A stretch of DNA of 64,000 bases from Thinopyrum elongatum (Eukaryota > Streptophyta > Magnoliopsida > Poales > Poaceae). Under the pieces are notes generated by a model. The model did no database searches. It was not told where the DNA came from and was given only the letters and a program-made list of their open reading frames with translations. Positions 12,811 to 21,965 of the stretch are shown one piece after another (within the stretch, counting starts at the first letter, position 1; each line of letters opens with the position of its first letter). A program made the position numbers and the translations under genes. The stretch covers positions 520,671,229 through 520,735,228 of the forward strand of contig CM022302.1 in NCBI GenBank assembly GCA_011799875.1. Reading direction: 5' to 3'.

Positions 12811-12901
12811 TCTAGCTGGCTAATGGGATGGTTCATTGGTGCGACTGAGGAGGAGAAAGAAGTGATGGTGCAGGCTACGTACGGACTATGGCTGGCGCGC
12901 A

Positions 12902-13527
12902 ATGATGCGAAGGATGGAAGAAAAGATTGCACACCCACATGAAATATTGGAATCGGTCTACTCATATCTGGTCGAATGGAGGAACACACATGAATTACCG
13001 GGCAAGTTACCTAAGCCTAGGGTTGTACAAAAATGGGATCCTCCTGCCCAGGGTTGGGTGAAGGTGAGTTCGAATGGTGTTGTATCAAGGCATGCCGAGA
13101 AGGGAGGCGGCGGTGCGGTGCTGAGGGATCACAGTGGGGCTTTCATGGCCGGAGCTAGCCATTTTTTCAAAAACATTGTTGATCCGGAGGCTACTGAGAT
13201 CCTCACTTGCAGAAGAGGCTTACAACTCGCGATCGAGCTTGGTTTTCAGAGAGTCCACCTCGAGCTTGACAAATCATCGGTAGTGCAAATGTTAATGATC
13301 CTCAAAAGAATTTGGCTGCGGTTAGGCCGTGGATCCAAGAGATCAAGGATATGCTGGGTATGTGCACTGAGTATCGCGTGGCCTGGGTTCGTCGTTCTGC
13401 CAACGTTGCTGTGCATAAGCTTTCTAAAGTAGGAGTTGGAGATGAGTCAAGTAGGGTGTGGTTGGGGTCTCCCCCAGACTTTGTTCTTTCTATAATTTCT
13501 GATGACATTCCCAGCTATGTTGGTTAA
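12902..13527 (+). pseudogene. LINE-associated RNase H-like (RVT_3) domain, frameshifted
   Basis: The frame at 12902-13300 has WDPPAQGWVKVSSNGVV followed by GGGGAVLRDHSGAFMAGAS and EATEILTCRRGLQLAIELGF, the order of plant RVT_3 RNase H domains. The usual first catalytic Asp of the 'VNxDGA' motif is Asn here. A frameshift near 13300 moves the rest (EIKDMLG...VAWVRRSANVAVHKLSK) to the frame ending at the TAA at 13525-13527. The A-rich tail begins about 25 bp later. Confidence 0.8.
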
Positions 13528-13561
13528 ATAAAAGCAGCAATGTTGATCCTCAAAAAAAAAT

Positions 13562-14908
13562 TGTAGCTATTTTGTGATGCACCTGTGTTATTTCCCCTTT
13601 TTTGGACATGTTGGCCGTGTGCAATACTTATGTTACTGAAAACTGATGGTATTCGCAAAAAAACTGAAAACTGATGGTCTCATAGTCCTTTAGAGATCCA
13701 AATTATATTAACTAAAAACTGATGTTGTAACGGTGCCACTTCGTATTTTGTAGTACTCTCGCTGAGCCAATTGATGCTAAGTGTGCTCGAAGATGTTTCA
13801 CTCCGTGGATTGATAGAGCACGATGGTGAGATCATTTATTTTCTTGGGTTGCACCAATATGTCATGTCGAGGATGATTGCTAGCCTGGCATGTGCGAACT
13901 ATAGAGTAGGCAGTAGTGCATGGAAATAATAAAAATACATCATGTGTGTGCAGGACACACAACCATGATTCATAATCATTTGCGACAGTCTCAAAAGAAA
14001 TTTTCCCATTGTTGTTCATACTCTATTGAGTGTTTTTTGCAAATTTCATCAGTTGGTGAAACGGACATGTACTCTTCTTTGTTTTAGTGCTCTGTTTCCC
14101 TACTTTTGTGGTAGAGAATGGTTTGCCTTCATATACAATAAGTGTTCTCTACTCTTGCAACCCATGTATTATAATTGTTATTATTGCCATCTACTTATAA
14201 TGATGAGATGTGATCATGCACTTGCATTATCCAATTCTTACTGCTATTAGGTAAGTAATGGAGTTGGTATAATCCCTTTTACATTGTGTAGATTGTTTGG
14301 TGTTCAAGATAAAATCATGCTGTTTTTTTTTCTCATGTGAATGTGAAGGACCTGATGCATGTTTCTATTCTCACTGATTATCTTTTCTCCCTGGCCATTA
14401 TGTACTTATAGCATTTTAGATAGACATAATTAATTTTTCCCATTCAGATATCATATGCTTTGCCTATTTACCAATGCTACTGTTTGTGGTCCCATGCCTC
14501 TCTGTCATGATTCTCCCAATCTGAAAGAGGTAGAGAAACATTACTTGGTTTGCCTATACTTAAACTTAAGGCTACAACCTGGAATCTATTGGAGGTGTGA
14601 AGATGATACCTAAGTAATGTAGAACATTGCTTTGTTAGGGGTTCACTTATGTACAACACCATCTGGACTATCTATCTTTCTATGGTAGTGAACTGTAACC
14701 TGCTTTTTGGTTTGGATCTGAGCGGTGGACAGGGCACCGCGCCCCAAGACCGCCTTTTGGAATTCCAATATACTTGGAGAAAGAATTGAAAGTTGAGGAC
14801 CAGGTTGTTCTGAGTATATTGCTCCGCCACTGCTCCCGTGCTTTCAATTTTTAAAAATCACATTTAAATTCTGAAAACAATTATGACTGTTCACAAGACA
14901 TGTGTCTA
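13562..14908. other. Intergenic AT-rich sequence
   Basis: No gene, transposon terminus or tandem array is recognised. 'ACTGAAAACTGATGGT' is duplicated at about 13635 and 13662. Open frames are short and have no family likeness. Confidence 0.4.
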
Positions 14909-16058
14909 TCTATACCAACTAATAAAGCAAGGTGCGTTTCGTCAATTTTTTCATCAGTTCACCGCCGAAAAGATTTTTTTTTCTATCCGAGGTGGTACTA
15001 AATTCTTATATGCATTCTTCTGCTAGAAAATAAGGCTTTTCCAGAATTTCACATGTGGGCCATGCGCTGTGGCCCAGCGAAGCCAGCCCACTTATTTTTC
15101 TGCTCATGCAGCTGGAAAAATTCTATTTTTCGCACAGGGCGGCAAATAGTCAGAGCTTCGCACAGGGCAACCAATAATGGGCTGTCCCATTTTTCTTTAT
15201 TTCTGTGTTTTACTTCTATTTTTATTTTTCTTCCCCTATCTCTTTTTTCCCTTCCAAGTTTATTTTTCTTACAGAATTTATTTCATAAATTCAAAATTGG
15301 TAAAAAATGTTCATAATTTCAAAAAAATAATTGGAAAATGTTTAGAATTCCAAAATTTTGTTGCTATTTTGAAAAATATTCGGAACTTGAAAAAAGTTTC
15401 CCATTTTTTAAAAACAATTATTGTTTTTCAAAATTGTTCAAGATTTCTAAAAAGAAAATGGAATTTTAAATAATGCTCCAAATTCGAAAAAAAATCTTGG
15501 TTTAGTGAATTTTTCACAATTCAAAATAATGTTCATGTATAAAAGATAAACATTTCCAAAAAATGTTATGAATTATCAACACATGTTCCTGTTTTAAAAA
15601 ACTCTTCACAAATTCAAATAATGTCCATGTTTTTGTAAGAAAAGTTGGTGTTTTCAAAAAATGTTTCTGAATTTTAAAATATGTTCCTGTTTCAAATTTT
15701 GTTCGTGTTTTTCTGAAAGTGTACATAATTTTTAAAAACCTGTTCAAGATTTAAAAAATAGTTCATGTTTCCTACAATATTCAAAAACTTCATGCCTTAA
15801 AATATCCACGATTGAAAGGAAAAGTTGATTGAATAATTCATGGGCCTTTTCTAGCGTACGATGACGTAACAAAACTCTTAAATACCCTCGATCAATGAAT
15901 GGAAAAATAGCAGATTGTTACTTCACACCTGGCGAAACCGAGAAGCTAAATGTTCATTTTTCACGTGCACACAGGGTTTTGCTTGCACATATAATTTTCA
16001 CTAACTTTAAATGCATATTATTTTTTCACCCGTTGCAACGCACGGGCATATGTGCTAG
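14909..16058 (+). mobile_element. Non-autonomous Helitron (1150 bp)
   Basis: The 5' end is TCTATACCAACTAATAAAGC, preceded by A. The 3' end is a GC-rich palindrome (CCCGTTGCAACGCACGGG, about 16029-16046), then ATATGTG and CTAG followed by T. This matches Helitron rules: TC start, hairpin shortly before a CTRR end, insertion between A and T. The ends resemble those of the two larger Helitrons in this window. The interior (15200-15800) is T-rich with many degenerate 'TTCAAAAAATGTT' and 'GTTCATGTTT' phrases and no Rep/helicase coding. Confidence 0.8.
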
Positions 16059-16663
16059 TAACCCTTAAAAAAATTCAGATCAACATTTCGAGCAACGAAC
16101 GGAAGACAATTTCGAACGCCCTTCCGTGTCCCCCTAGGTATTGGATGGGACTGATTCATCTTCCCCCAACTCTTCCCACTCATGCACAAAACGCCTCATT
16201 CAAGTGCTTTCCCTCCTCTCCATCCTCCTCACTCTGCTCATCTTCCTCTCATTTGACGGAGAGAGCTCGGGCTCCGTGAGGATCTCAAAACGGTTGTCTA
16301 GGGGAGACCCTCTCGTGTTTCGCTCTCTCTCGTGTTGGTTAATTTCTCACTCGCTATCAACTAGCATTGGATTTTGGGGTAGCAAGGACTGAAAAGTGTT
16401 TATTACAGGAAAGAGTAGCTCGATAGTCAAATTGCGATACTCTTTCCTTTCAGATTAAATGTGTCAAAAATAAATAGAAGACAGCACTCCACTCTTACAT
16501 ATTTTTTTGGAACTGCAACCTTACATAATTAGAATCAAACAAGCCACACTCAATCGAAACAATGAGCTGAATTAACACCGAAAAGTTACACAAGCAACGC
16601 CACGCAGAATGAAGATCTTGACAATACAGAATTAAAATGAGAAGGGATCACAAACACACACAC
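16059..16663. other. 3' flank of the DUF4220 gene
   Basis: Positions 16140-16390 are pyrimidine-rich with short open frames of no recognised family. An 11-bp hairpin is at 16407-16448. TTTATT on the plus strand at 16398-16403 reads AATAAA on the minus strand, about 260 nt beyond the stop codon of the gene at 16664, and is a plausible poly(A) signal. This assignment is inference only. Confidence 0.35.
16407..16448. repeat. Short perfect hairpin, 11-bp arms
   Basis: AGGAAAGAGTA at 16407-16417 is the exact reverse complement of TACTCTTTCCT at 16438-16448, with a 20-nt loop. It lies in the likely 3' untranslated or flanking region of the minus-strand gene. Confidence 0.7.
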
Positions 16664-18928
16664 TTAGACATGGTCTTGGGATACGGGCTGCTTGGGACGC
16701 GTCAGTATGCCAGCATGAGAGAGGAGAGCCCAGATGTGGGTCAGGAACTCCCCACCATAAGCGAGTTGTTCGACGTGTCCTCTCACGTTGTTAGATGGGG
16801 GGACGTAGAGGATGGTCTCTGCCCAGAACTCTGCCATTAGCTTCCAAATTGGCACTTGGCCTTGTATGTCCTCCAGCTTCTTGCCAAGCGCCAACCCTTT
16901 GAAGAAGATGGTCTCGTTCTCCTGGCCTTGTCTTGGACGACTGATCACTTCCACTAGCATATTTTTCTCTACCACTGTGAGCACATCTTGGCCTGGACGG
17001 CCTGGGTACAGTGCTGCTGTTGCTTCGTCCATCACCTTGCCAAATGTGAACTCGGTATCTGCAGAGCTACCAGGGAGCAGTTCTGGGCGGAAAGCCATTA
17101 GGTATGCGGAATACTTGGATAGTTTTGTTGCAACTTCATGGTAATCCTTTTGCAGTTGGTCACCATCCACCTTAGGCAGTGGCATTGCAATTTCACAGTA
17201 GTTGGTGGCGATGTGCCAAATCAACATGGTGCCTATCAGGTTGTCGTCCTCCCTCTTCAATGTCCACAGGAACTGTCCATGCACTCCGTGGCGCCGCAGT
17301 GATGCTTCTCCGTTTGTTAGATAACCATTACCGGTGAACTTCAGGGAGGAAGCGATCTCACGCTTCACAGAATCAGGCAATTTCACAGGATCCATAGTGC
17401 TGCGGCAGTACTGGCATGTCCAAATTCTCCACATAACATCACGGAACAGCACCTTAAGTTTCCAAACGACGAAAAACATAAGCATATGATTGTTTCTTTG
17501 GGGTTCTTCCGGTTGCGTGGGAGCCTTGTACAGACGGCAGCATTCAATCACTGAGTACTGGCCTATCTTGTTTTGCCAATACTTGAACAAGCTTCGCTTT
17601 CTGAATATCCAGATGAGCTTACGAAGAAGAGAGTAATAGCAGGGTCGGACTGAGAATCCACCCACATGGTAGCATGCCAGAGATACAAAGGCCCAATCTG
17701 ATGCCAAATAAAGTATGCTTTGCACTATGTCCACTATGATTAGTGCCCCAAGAATAGCAAGGGTGATGATGGTATCTGTGGTTCTGGTGTTCACTTCAGT
17801 AATAGGGCTGCTTGTCTTGATATCAAAGGAGTTCCGGCACACTAATACTCCAAGCACAGCACTGAGTATGATCTTCACAATGACGAAAAGAAAGAAAATG
17901 ATCTCATTCTCGAAGATCGATGCATACTTCGTGAAGAAGAAATCATGCAAGAAACCCAGCTCTACCTCAATGACCCTGAATGCTCTTCCATAGTCCTCAC
18001 CATTCTCTGATAGCAGCCCCTTGAGTACAAAATTGCGTGTTTCTTGGCGTTGAGCTTCATAACAATTGATCCCAAAGAACCGACGCTTCAGTAGGTGGAA
18101 CAAGGCAAATGAAAGACACACATCTTTCATCTGCGACCCACCCTTTGAATCATTGAACAGCCCGTCATTGCAATCTTCCCAGATCTTGTCGATAGTGATA
18201 ATGTCCTCTGCCAGCTTGTTTCTGTAATTGGGAAATTTCGCATCATCAGTGCTCACAGAATAACCATGCCATCGTACAAGATACTTGTAGCCCTTCATTC
18301 TGACGGGGTCGTAGCCAGTCTGAGCACCTATTGGATCCCGCATATAGTCACCGACTACTTTGCTAGGATCAGAGAAGTTAGCCATCCAGCAAGCAGCCAC
18401 TCTGACCAAATTAGTATACATGGTAATGGCAAGTAGGAAGGAGCAACACATGAAAACAGGATGGAGCTTGGAGGTATTCCATAACAACTCATTGGCATAA
18501 GAGATTCGTGTAGAATTGAGCAGCAGAAATATCAGGCCAACATAAATGTAAAGCTGAACCTGCTCAAACAACTGCTTCTTCCACTGCTTATTCTCGTCAA
18601 GATCATAGGCCGTGATAGAGTTGGTGCACCCAGCAACTAGGAACAAGGAAATAGCCCAGACAGGATACATCGGGCTCTTCGCAGGAGATGACTGCATCAG
18701 ACCCAGTGTGTAAGTGACCAGAGGGAAGGAAAGTGTGTAAGCCACCCACACACCACTCTGTATGAACTTGTTGCTTGACTGACGCCTGTAGGCCCCAAAA
18801 ATGAGCTGGAAAAACAACAGGACGGCCGCTCCTGCCACAAAAACTTCAACTTCAATTATTGTTGTCCTTGGATTTCCAGTGGACGGCGGTGCCGGTGCAG
18901 GCACCGCCGCTGCGCCGGCCATGCTCAT
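16664..18928 (-). CDS. DUF4220/DUF594 family membrane protein, intact single-exon gene
   Basis: This is an uninterrupted 754-codon frame. The start chosen is the ATG at 18928 (MSMAGAAAVPAPAPP). The frame is open 10 codons further but without an upstream ATG. The N-terminal half has several hydrophobic segments typical of DUF4220: residues about 25-48 (VAGAAVLLFFQLIFGAY), then VAYTLSFPLVTYTLGLM, AISLFLVAGCTNSI, LYIYVGLIFLLL and LHPVFMCCSFLLAITMY. Two more lie mid-protein (FLFVIVKIILSAVLGVLVC and IITLAILGALIIVDIVQ). The C-terminal part shows DUF594 hallmarks: LIWHIATNYC (about residue 565), LSKYSAYLMAFRPELLP (about 600) and GGEFLTHIWALLSHAG near the end. Length and single-exon structure are normal for this grass-expanded family. 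The biochemical function is unknown; a plasma- or endomembrane location is inferred. It is the only clearly intact host gene here. Confidence 0.93.
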   Translation of the reverse strand: MSMAGAAAVPAPAPPSTGNPRTTIIEVEVFVAGAAVLLFFQLIFGAYRRQSSNKFIQSGVWVAYTLSFPLVTYTLGLMQSSPAKSPMYPVWAISLFLVAGCTNSITAYDLDENKQWKKQLFEQVQLYIYVGLIFLLLNSTRISYANELLWNTSKLHPVFMCCSFLLAITMYTNLVRVAACWMANFSDPSKVVGDYMRDPIGAQTGYDPVRMKGYKYLVRWHGYSVSTDDAKFPNYRNKLAEDIITIDKIWEDCNDGLFNDSKGGSQMKDVCLSFALFHLLKRRFFGINCYEAQRQETRNFVLKGLLSENGEDYGRAFRVIEVELGFLHDFFFTKYASIFENEIIFFLFVIVKIILSAVLGVLVCRNSFDIKTSSPITEVNTRTTDTIITLAILGALIIVDIVQSILYLASDWAFVSLACYHVGGFSVRPCYYSLLRKLIWIFRKRSLFKYWQNKIGQYSVIECCRLYKAPTQPEEPQRNNHMLMFFVVWKLKVLFRDVMWRIWTCQYCRSTMDPVKLPDSVKREIASSLKFTGNGYLTNGEASLRRHGVHGQFLWTLKREDDNLIGTMLIWHIATNYCEIAMPLPKVDGDQLQKDYHEVATKLSKYSAYLMAFRPELLPGSSADTEFTFGKVMDEATAALYPGRPGQDVLTVVEKNMLVEVISRPRQGQENETIFFKGLALGKKLEDIQGQVPIWKLMAEFWAETILYVPPSNNVRGHVEQLAYGGEFLTHIWALLSHAGILTRPKQPVSQDHV

Positions 18929-19439
18929 CTGTTGCCACTTGCCTTTGCTACAGAGCAAGTGTTATTGGAGCAGCTGGTGTGGTTCCTCCCTCCAAGGATA
19001 GGTCTTGGCCTTCTTAGAAAGATGGTAACTAAGGAATCCTTCACGTATCCCATTCCTACCTTGTATGTGATGAAAGCGAGCAGTCTAAAGGATCGATGGA
19101 ATTCCAGCAAATAATGAATCCAACCAGCTGGTACATGATTAAAGCAGACTAAAGGAAGACCACATTGCTACTGGGATCAAAGTAGATGATTAAAGCAGAC
19201 TAAAGGAAGTCCTTTGGGTATCGAATTCCAAACTCGTCGGTGATGAAAGAAAAGAGTCTAAAGGCTCGAAGAAACTCCTGCAAATAACGGATCCAACCTA
19301 CCAGTAGATGACTAAAGCAGACCGAAAAAGAAACTCCTTACCCGCCTTCAAGTAAGGAATCTTTACCTTTTCTGGACTAGCAATCATTTGGATGCATGAA
19401 TCCCTACGTTTTTCATTTGATGAATTTTTCTTGCCGTAA
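18929..19439 (-). promoter_or_regulatory. 5' flank of the DUF4220 gene with diverged direct repeats
   Basis: This 511-bp stretch lies between the start codon and the Harbinger-type element. It contains the gene's presumed 5' UTR and promoter but no convincing TATA box that I can defend. Two diverged copies of a block containing GTGATGAAAG...GTCTAAAGG occur about 172 bp apart. The phrase GATTAAAGCAGACTAAAGGA recurs near 19136 and 19187, with a diverged third copy near 19310. Confidence 0.4.
19062..19340. repeat. Imperfect tandem duplication (~172-bp period) upstream of gene
   Basis: Copy 1 begins near 19065 and copy 2 near 19238. Both contain GATGAAAG, AGTCTAAAGG, CAAATAA, GATCCAACC or AATCCAACC, and an AAAGCAGAC end. 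A partial third copy of the end block lies between them. The divergence suggests an old duplication. Confidence 0.65.
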
Positions 19440-20657
19440 GAGCAACTCCAACGCAGGGACCCAAACGGACGCGCGTTTTGTCCACTTTTCGTCCATTTGA
19501 GTCGGCCATGCGGACGTGTTTGTCCGCTTTTTTATTTGGGTCTGCCGGTGTGCCCAACGGCAGTCAGACCCATTTTTTGACATGTCCGTCCTGGCATTTT
19601 GTCAAACACGTAGCAGGCAGGGGAGCTCGCAGTGACTGGGCGCGGAGAGGCGAAGCCGACATCTGCAGGAGCACCGGCCGGACGCGGGCGCAGGCGCGAG
19701 GCGAGGCCCGCGGTCGAGCTCGAACCCCACGCCGGCGAGACGCAGCAGGGCGAGCGCGGCGCGGCACGGCTGGCGCGGCGAGCACGGCGATGCGTCGTGG
19801 CTGGGCGTGCGGCGCGTCGCGGCTGGGCGCGCGAGCTACAACGGTGAGCACGGCCGCAGCTGTGCACGCATGCGCGGCCAGCTGCTAACTAGCTAGTACG
19901 CGGCTAGCTAGCTAGCTCGCATGCACGCAAGGGCGCGCCCGCCGCGGATGTGCTCCGACGCTAGCTAGCTAGCTCGCATGCACGCGACCGCGAGCTACCA
20001 CGGCAAGCACGTACGCAGCTGTGCACGCGGCATGCGACGGGCAGCTAGCTAGCATGCGCGCAAGGACGCGGCTGCCGTCGAGTACGTCTTACGCACCTGC
20101 CGCAGCCGTGGGAGCCCGCCGGAGGGAGCACCGCTGGAGCCTTGCAAGAGAAGCAGTAGCTGTAGTTGCCAGCGATGTCGGCCTCGCCGCTCACCGCATC
20201 CATGGTCTCCGCGCGCCGCCGTGCCGCAGCCGTCGCAGCCGTGGTCTCCGCGCGCCGCCGCGCCCACGAGCAGACCTCGAGAGGTCTGCACGCCGCCGGC
20301 CAGGAGGGAACGTCGCCGCTGCGCCCATCGCCGTGACCCAGGAGAGAGACGGAGGCGAAGTGCGGTAGGTGGGTGTGGGCCAGTGGAGAGAAAAAGTAGA
20401 AGAGAGAAGAGGGTCTGTGACAGGTGGGCCATAACTCACATGCAGCGGACGCGGCCGGACCGAAAGGGCGCAGAGAACGTCCGTTCTGTGTCCGCTTACG
20501 ACCAAAATCAGGCCCAAATTTGAGACTGAAATGGGTCCGCGCGGACACAGAGCGGACGAAAAATAGGAATGGGTCTGCGTGTTGGGCGTTGATTTTTGTC
20601 CGCGCAGACGCATACGAACATGAGCAGACGTTTTGGGTCCCTCCACTGGAGTTGCTC
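19440..20657. mobile_element. PIF/Harbinger-type DNA transposon, non-autonomous (1218 bp)
   Basis: The left end GAGCAACTCCAACGCAGGGA and the right end, which reads GAGCAACTCCAGTGGAGGGA on the minus strand, are terminal inverted repeats. Both are followed by ACCCAAA. Both flanks carry TAA (19437-19439 and 20658-20660), a 3-bp duplication as made by PIF/Harbinger elements. The interior is very GC-rich with no DDE transposase that I can recognise. Its open frames on both strands (Ala/Arg-rich) are compositional. Confidence 0.85.
19832..20060. repeat. Tandem duplication inside the Harbinger-type element
   Basis: CGAGCTACAACGG at 19832 and CGAGCTACCACGG at 19991 start two copies of a block with CGCAGCTGTGCACGC and GCTAGCTAGC runs, about 159 bp apart. 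GCTAGCTAGCTCGCATGCAC also occurs twice within (about 19906 and 19964). Alternating purine/pyrimidine and CTAG runs make this stretch strongly self-complementary. Confidence 0.7.
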
Positions 20658-20799
20658 TAACTTCCCATTATCCCTTATGTTAGGATTCTTATTATGCAGC
20701 TTCATGTCCTTTCAGTTCAACATACAAATTTGGCAATCTACATCGAATACAGAGAATTTTGTATAAGTTAAAGCCTTAATGGTACGTAACTGATGCACT

Positions 20800-21290
20800 G
20801 TATATGGGTAATCTCAGTACCAATCCGGACCTGGGGTGCTGACTTCGCCACGCTCCTCTTGGCGGCCTCATGGGGGCATGGGTGAGTTGTCGGGCGAAAG
20901 CTCCGTACAATGGCGCCAACGACGGCGACACCCGTGGGTGCCATGCTCTTCTTGAAGATGTTGTTGTGGTTCTTCTCATCGTGCCCGGACTCCGGGTGAA
21001 GAACTTTGTCCGTATGGACTCGCCAGCGGCGACGCTCTGCGCCGTCTTTCCTCTTGGGGGTGTTATCGTGGAGCTTAGGTGTGCTAGGTCGTAGCGTGGG
21101 GGTGTTTAGTGCTTCCGGTGCTTGTAGCTGTTAGCGTAGTCCCGTGCGTCTGTGTCTGTCAGACATTTTAGGATCGGCTTTGTAAGAGGGCTGCCTCATC
21201 ATCATGTATTGTTCGGCCGTGTATTTTTGTGGTTGTTGCTTTATTGCTTTATATAAAGCGGGGCGAAAGTCTGTTTCAAGAGAAAGGGAG
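20800..21290 (+). pseudogene. Possible 3' tail of a LINE
   Basis: The stretch ends in TTATATAAAGCGGGGCGAAA followed by GTCTGTTTC, preceded by TTTTGTGGTTGTTGCTTTATT. This resembles the 3' untranslated tail I associate with one group of grass LINEs. No RT motif is present and no poly(A) is seen. The identification rests on the tail only. Confidence 0.4.
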
Positions 21291-21574
21291 TCCCAATAAT
21301 GTCTTGGTTAACTGTTTACCTGAATAAGTTTTAAATTTGACTAGTAAGCATGCACGTGCAATGCACGTCTAAACTAACAAACATTATATCAAACATGGCA
21401 AATTCTAACCAAATGAAGACCGACTTTCTTGAAAATTTGAATCTTCACATGAAGCGCATAGCACCTAATAAATGACTAATGCAAATAATTTGAAATCTCA
21501 TTCTTCATGAATCAACAGGCCTCTTGGATCAGAATATAACATCTTTTAGATAGTTGCATCAATCAGAGTGCGGC

Positions 21575-21965
21575 GTTTCTGCTCCCGGGCTCAGATGAGC
21601 CCGGGCAAAATAAAAAAATCATTAAAAATAGAAAAAAAAATCAAAAATCTTGAAAAAAAAAATTGCAAGCAAGATGCTCATGTGAGTGATGTTCGTGCAA
21701 AAATTGGTGGAGTTTGGACATTCGAGGAGCGCGCGACAAAAAAGACAAAATTTGGTTATGTGAGTAAGGTTACTATTCACACACTGTTTGGACCGATTTT
21801 TCTCTTTTTTGGCACGAGCTCCTCAGATGTCCAAACGCGATGAAATTGTGCACGGACATCAGACACGTGGACATCTTCCATACAAAAAAATTCAGATTTT
21901 TTTCAATTTTTCTAGATTTTTTTTTGAATTTACTGTAGCTCAGGAACAGATGAGCCTCGACACCG
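21575..21965. repeat. Foldback MITE-like element (~390 bp)
   Basis: The two halves are inverted copies. GTTTGGACATTCGAGGAGC (from 21713) pairs with the minus strand of the right arm, GTTTGGACATCTGAGGAGC (ending about 21837). Further out, GATGTTCGTGC pairs with GATGTCCGTGC and the A-rich outer arms also pair. Each arm is about 180 nt, with a short central loop near 21760-21790. The left edge has its own perfect 9-bp hairpin, CCCGGGCTC-AGAT-GAGCCCGGG. No transposase is present. The superfamily (perhaps Mutator-type) is uncertain. Confidence 0.7.

Larger units (their letters stand above)
10500..13561 (+). mobile_element. 5'-truncated LINE retrotransposon with A-rich tail
   Basis: The coding order is reverse transcriptase, zf-RVT, RNase H, then a 3' end with AATAAAAGCAGC and an A-run at about 13552-13560. 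That is the ORF2 order and tail of plant L1-type LINEs. Endonuclease and ORF1 are absent, so the copy is 5'-truncated, as most LINE copies are. Homology at the left edge fades around 10500-10560. Many stops and frameshifts show it is inactive. It is more complete than, and different in sequence from, the fragment at 3958-5180. Confidence 0.85.

Noticed and set aside
15053..15747. Phe/Lys-rich frames within the small Helitron
   Set aside because: They are low-complexity T/A-rich sequence with no domain.
18929..18958. N-terminal extension of the DUF4220 protein by 10 codons
   Set aside because: The extension would start at TTG. The first in-frame ATG is at 18928 and gives a normal family N-terminus.
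19478..20548. Several Ala/Arg/Pro-rich open frames on both strands inside the Harbinger-type element
   Set aside because: They overlap on opposite strands in very GC-rich, repetitive DNA and show no domain. Composition explains them.
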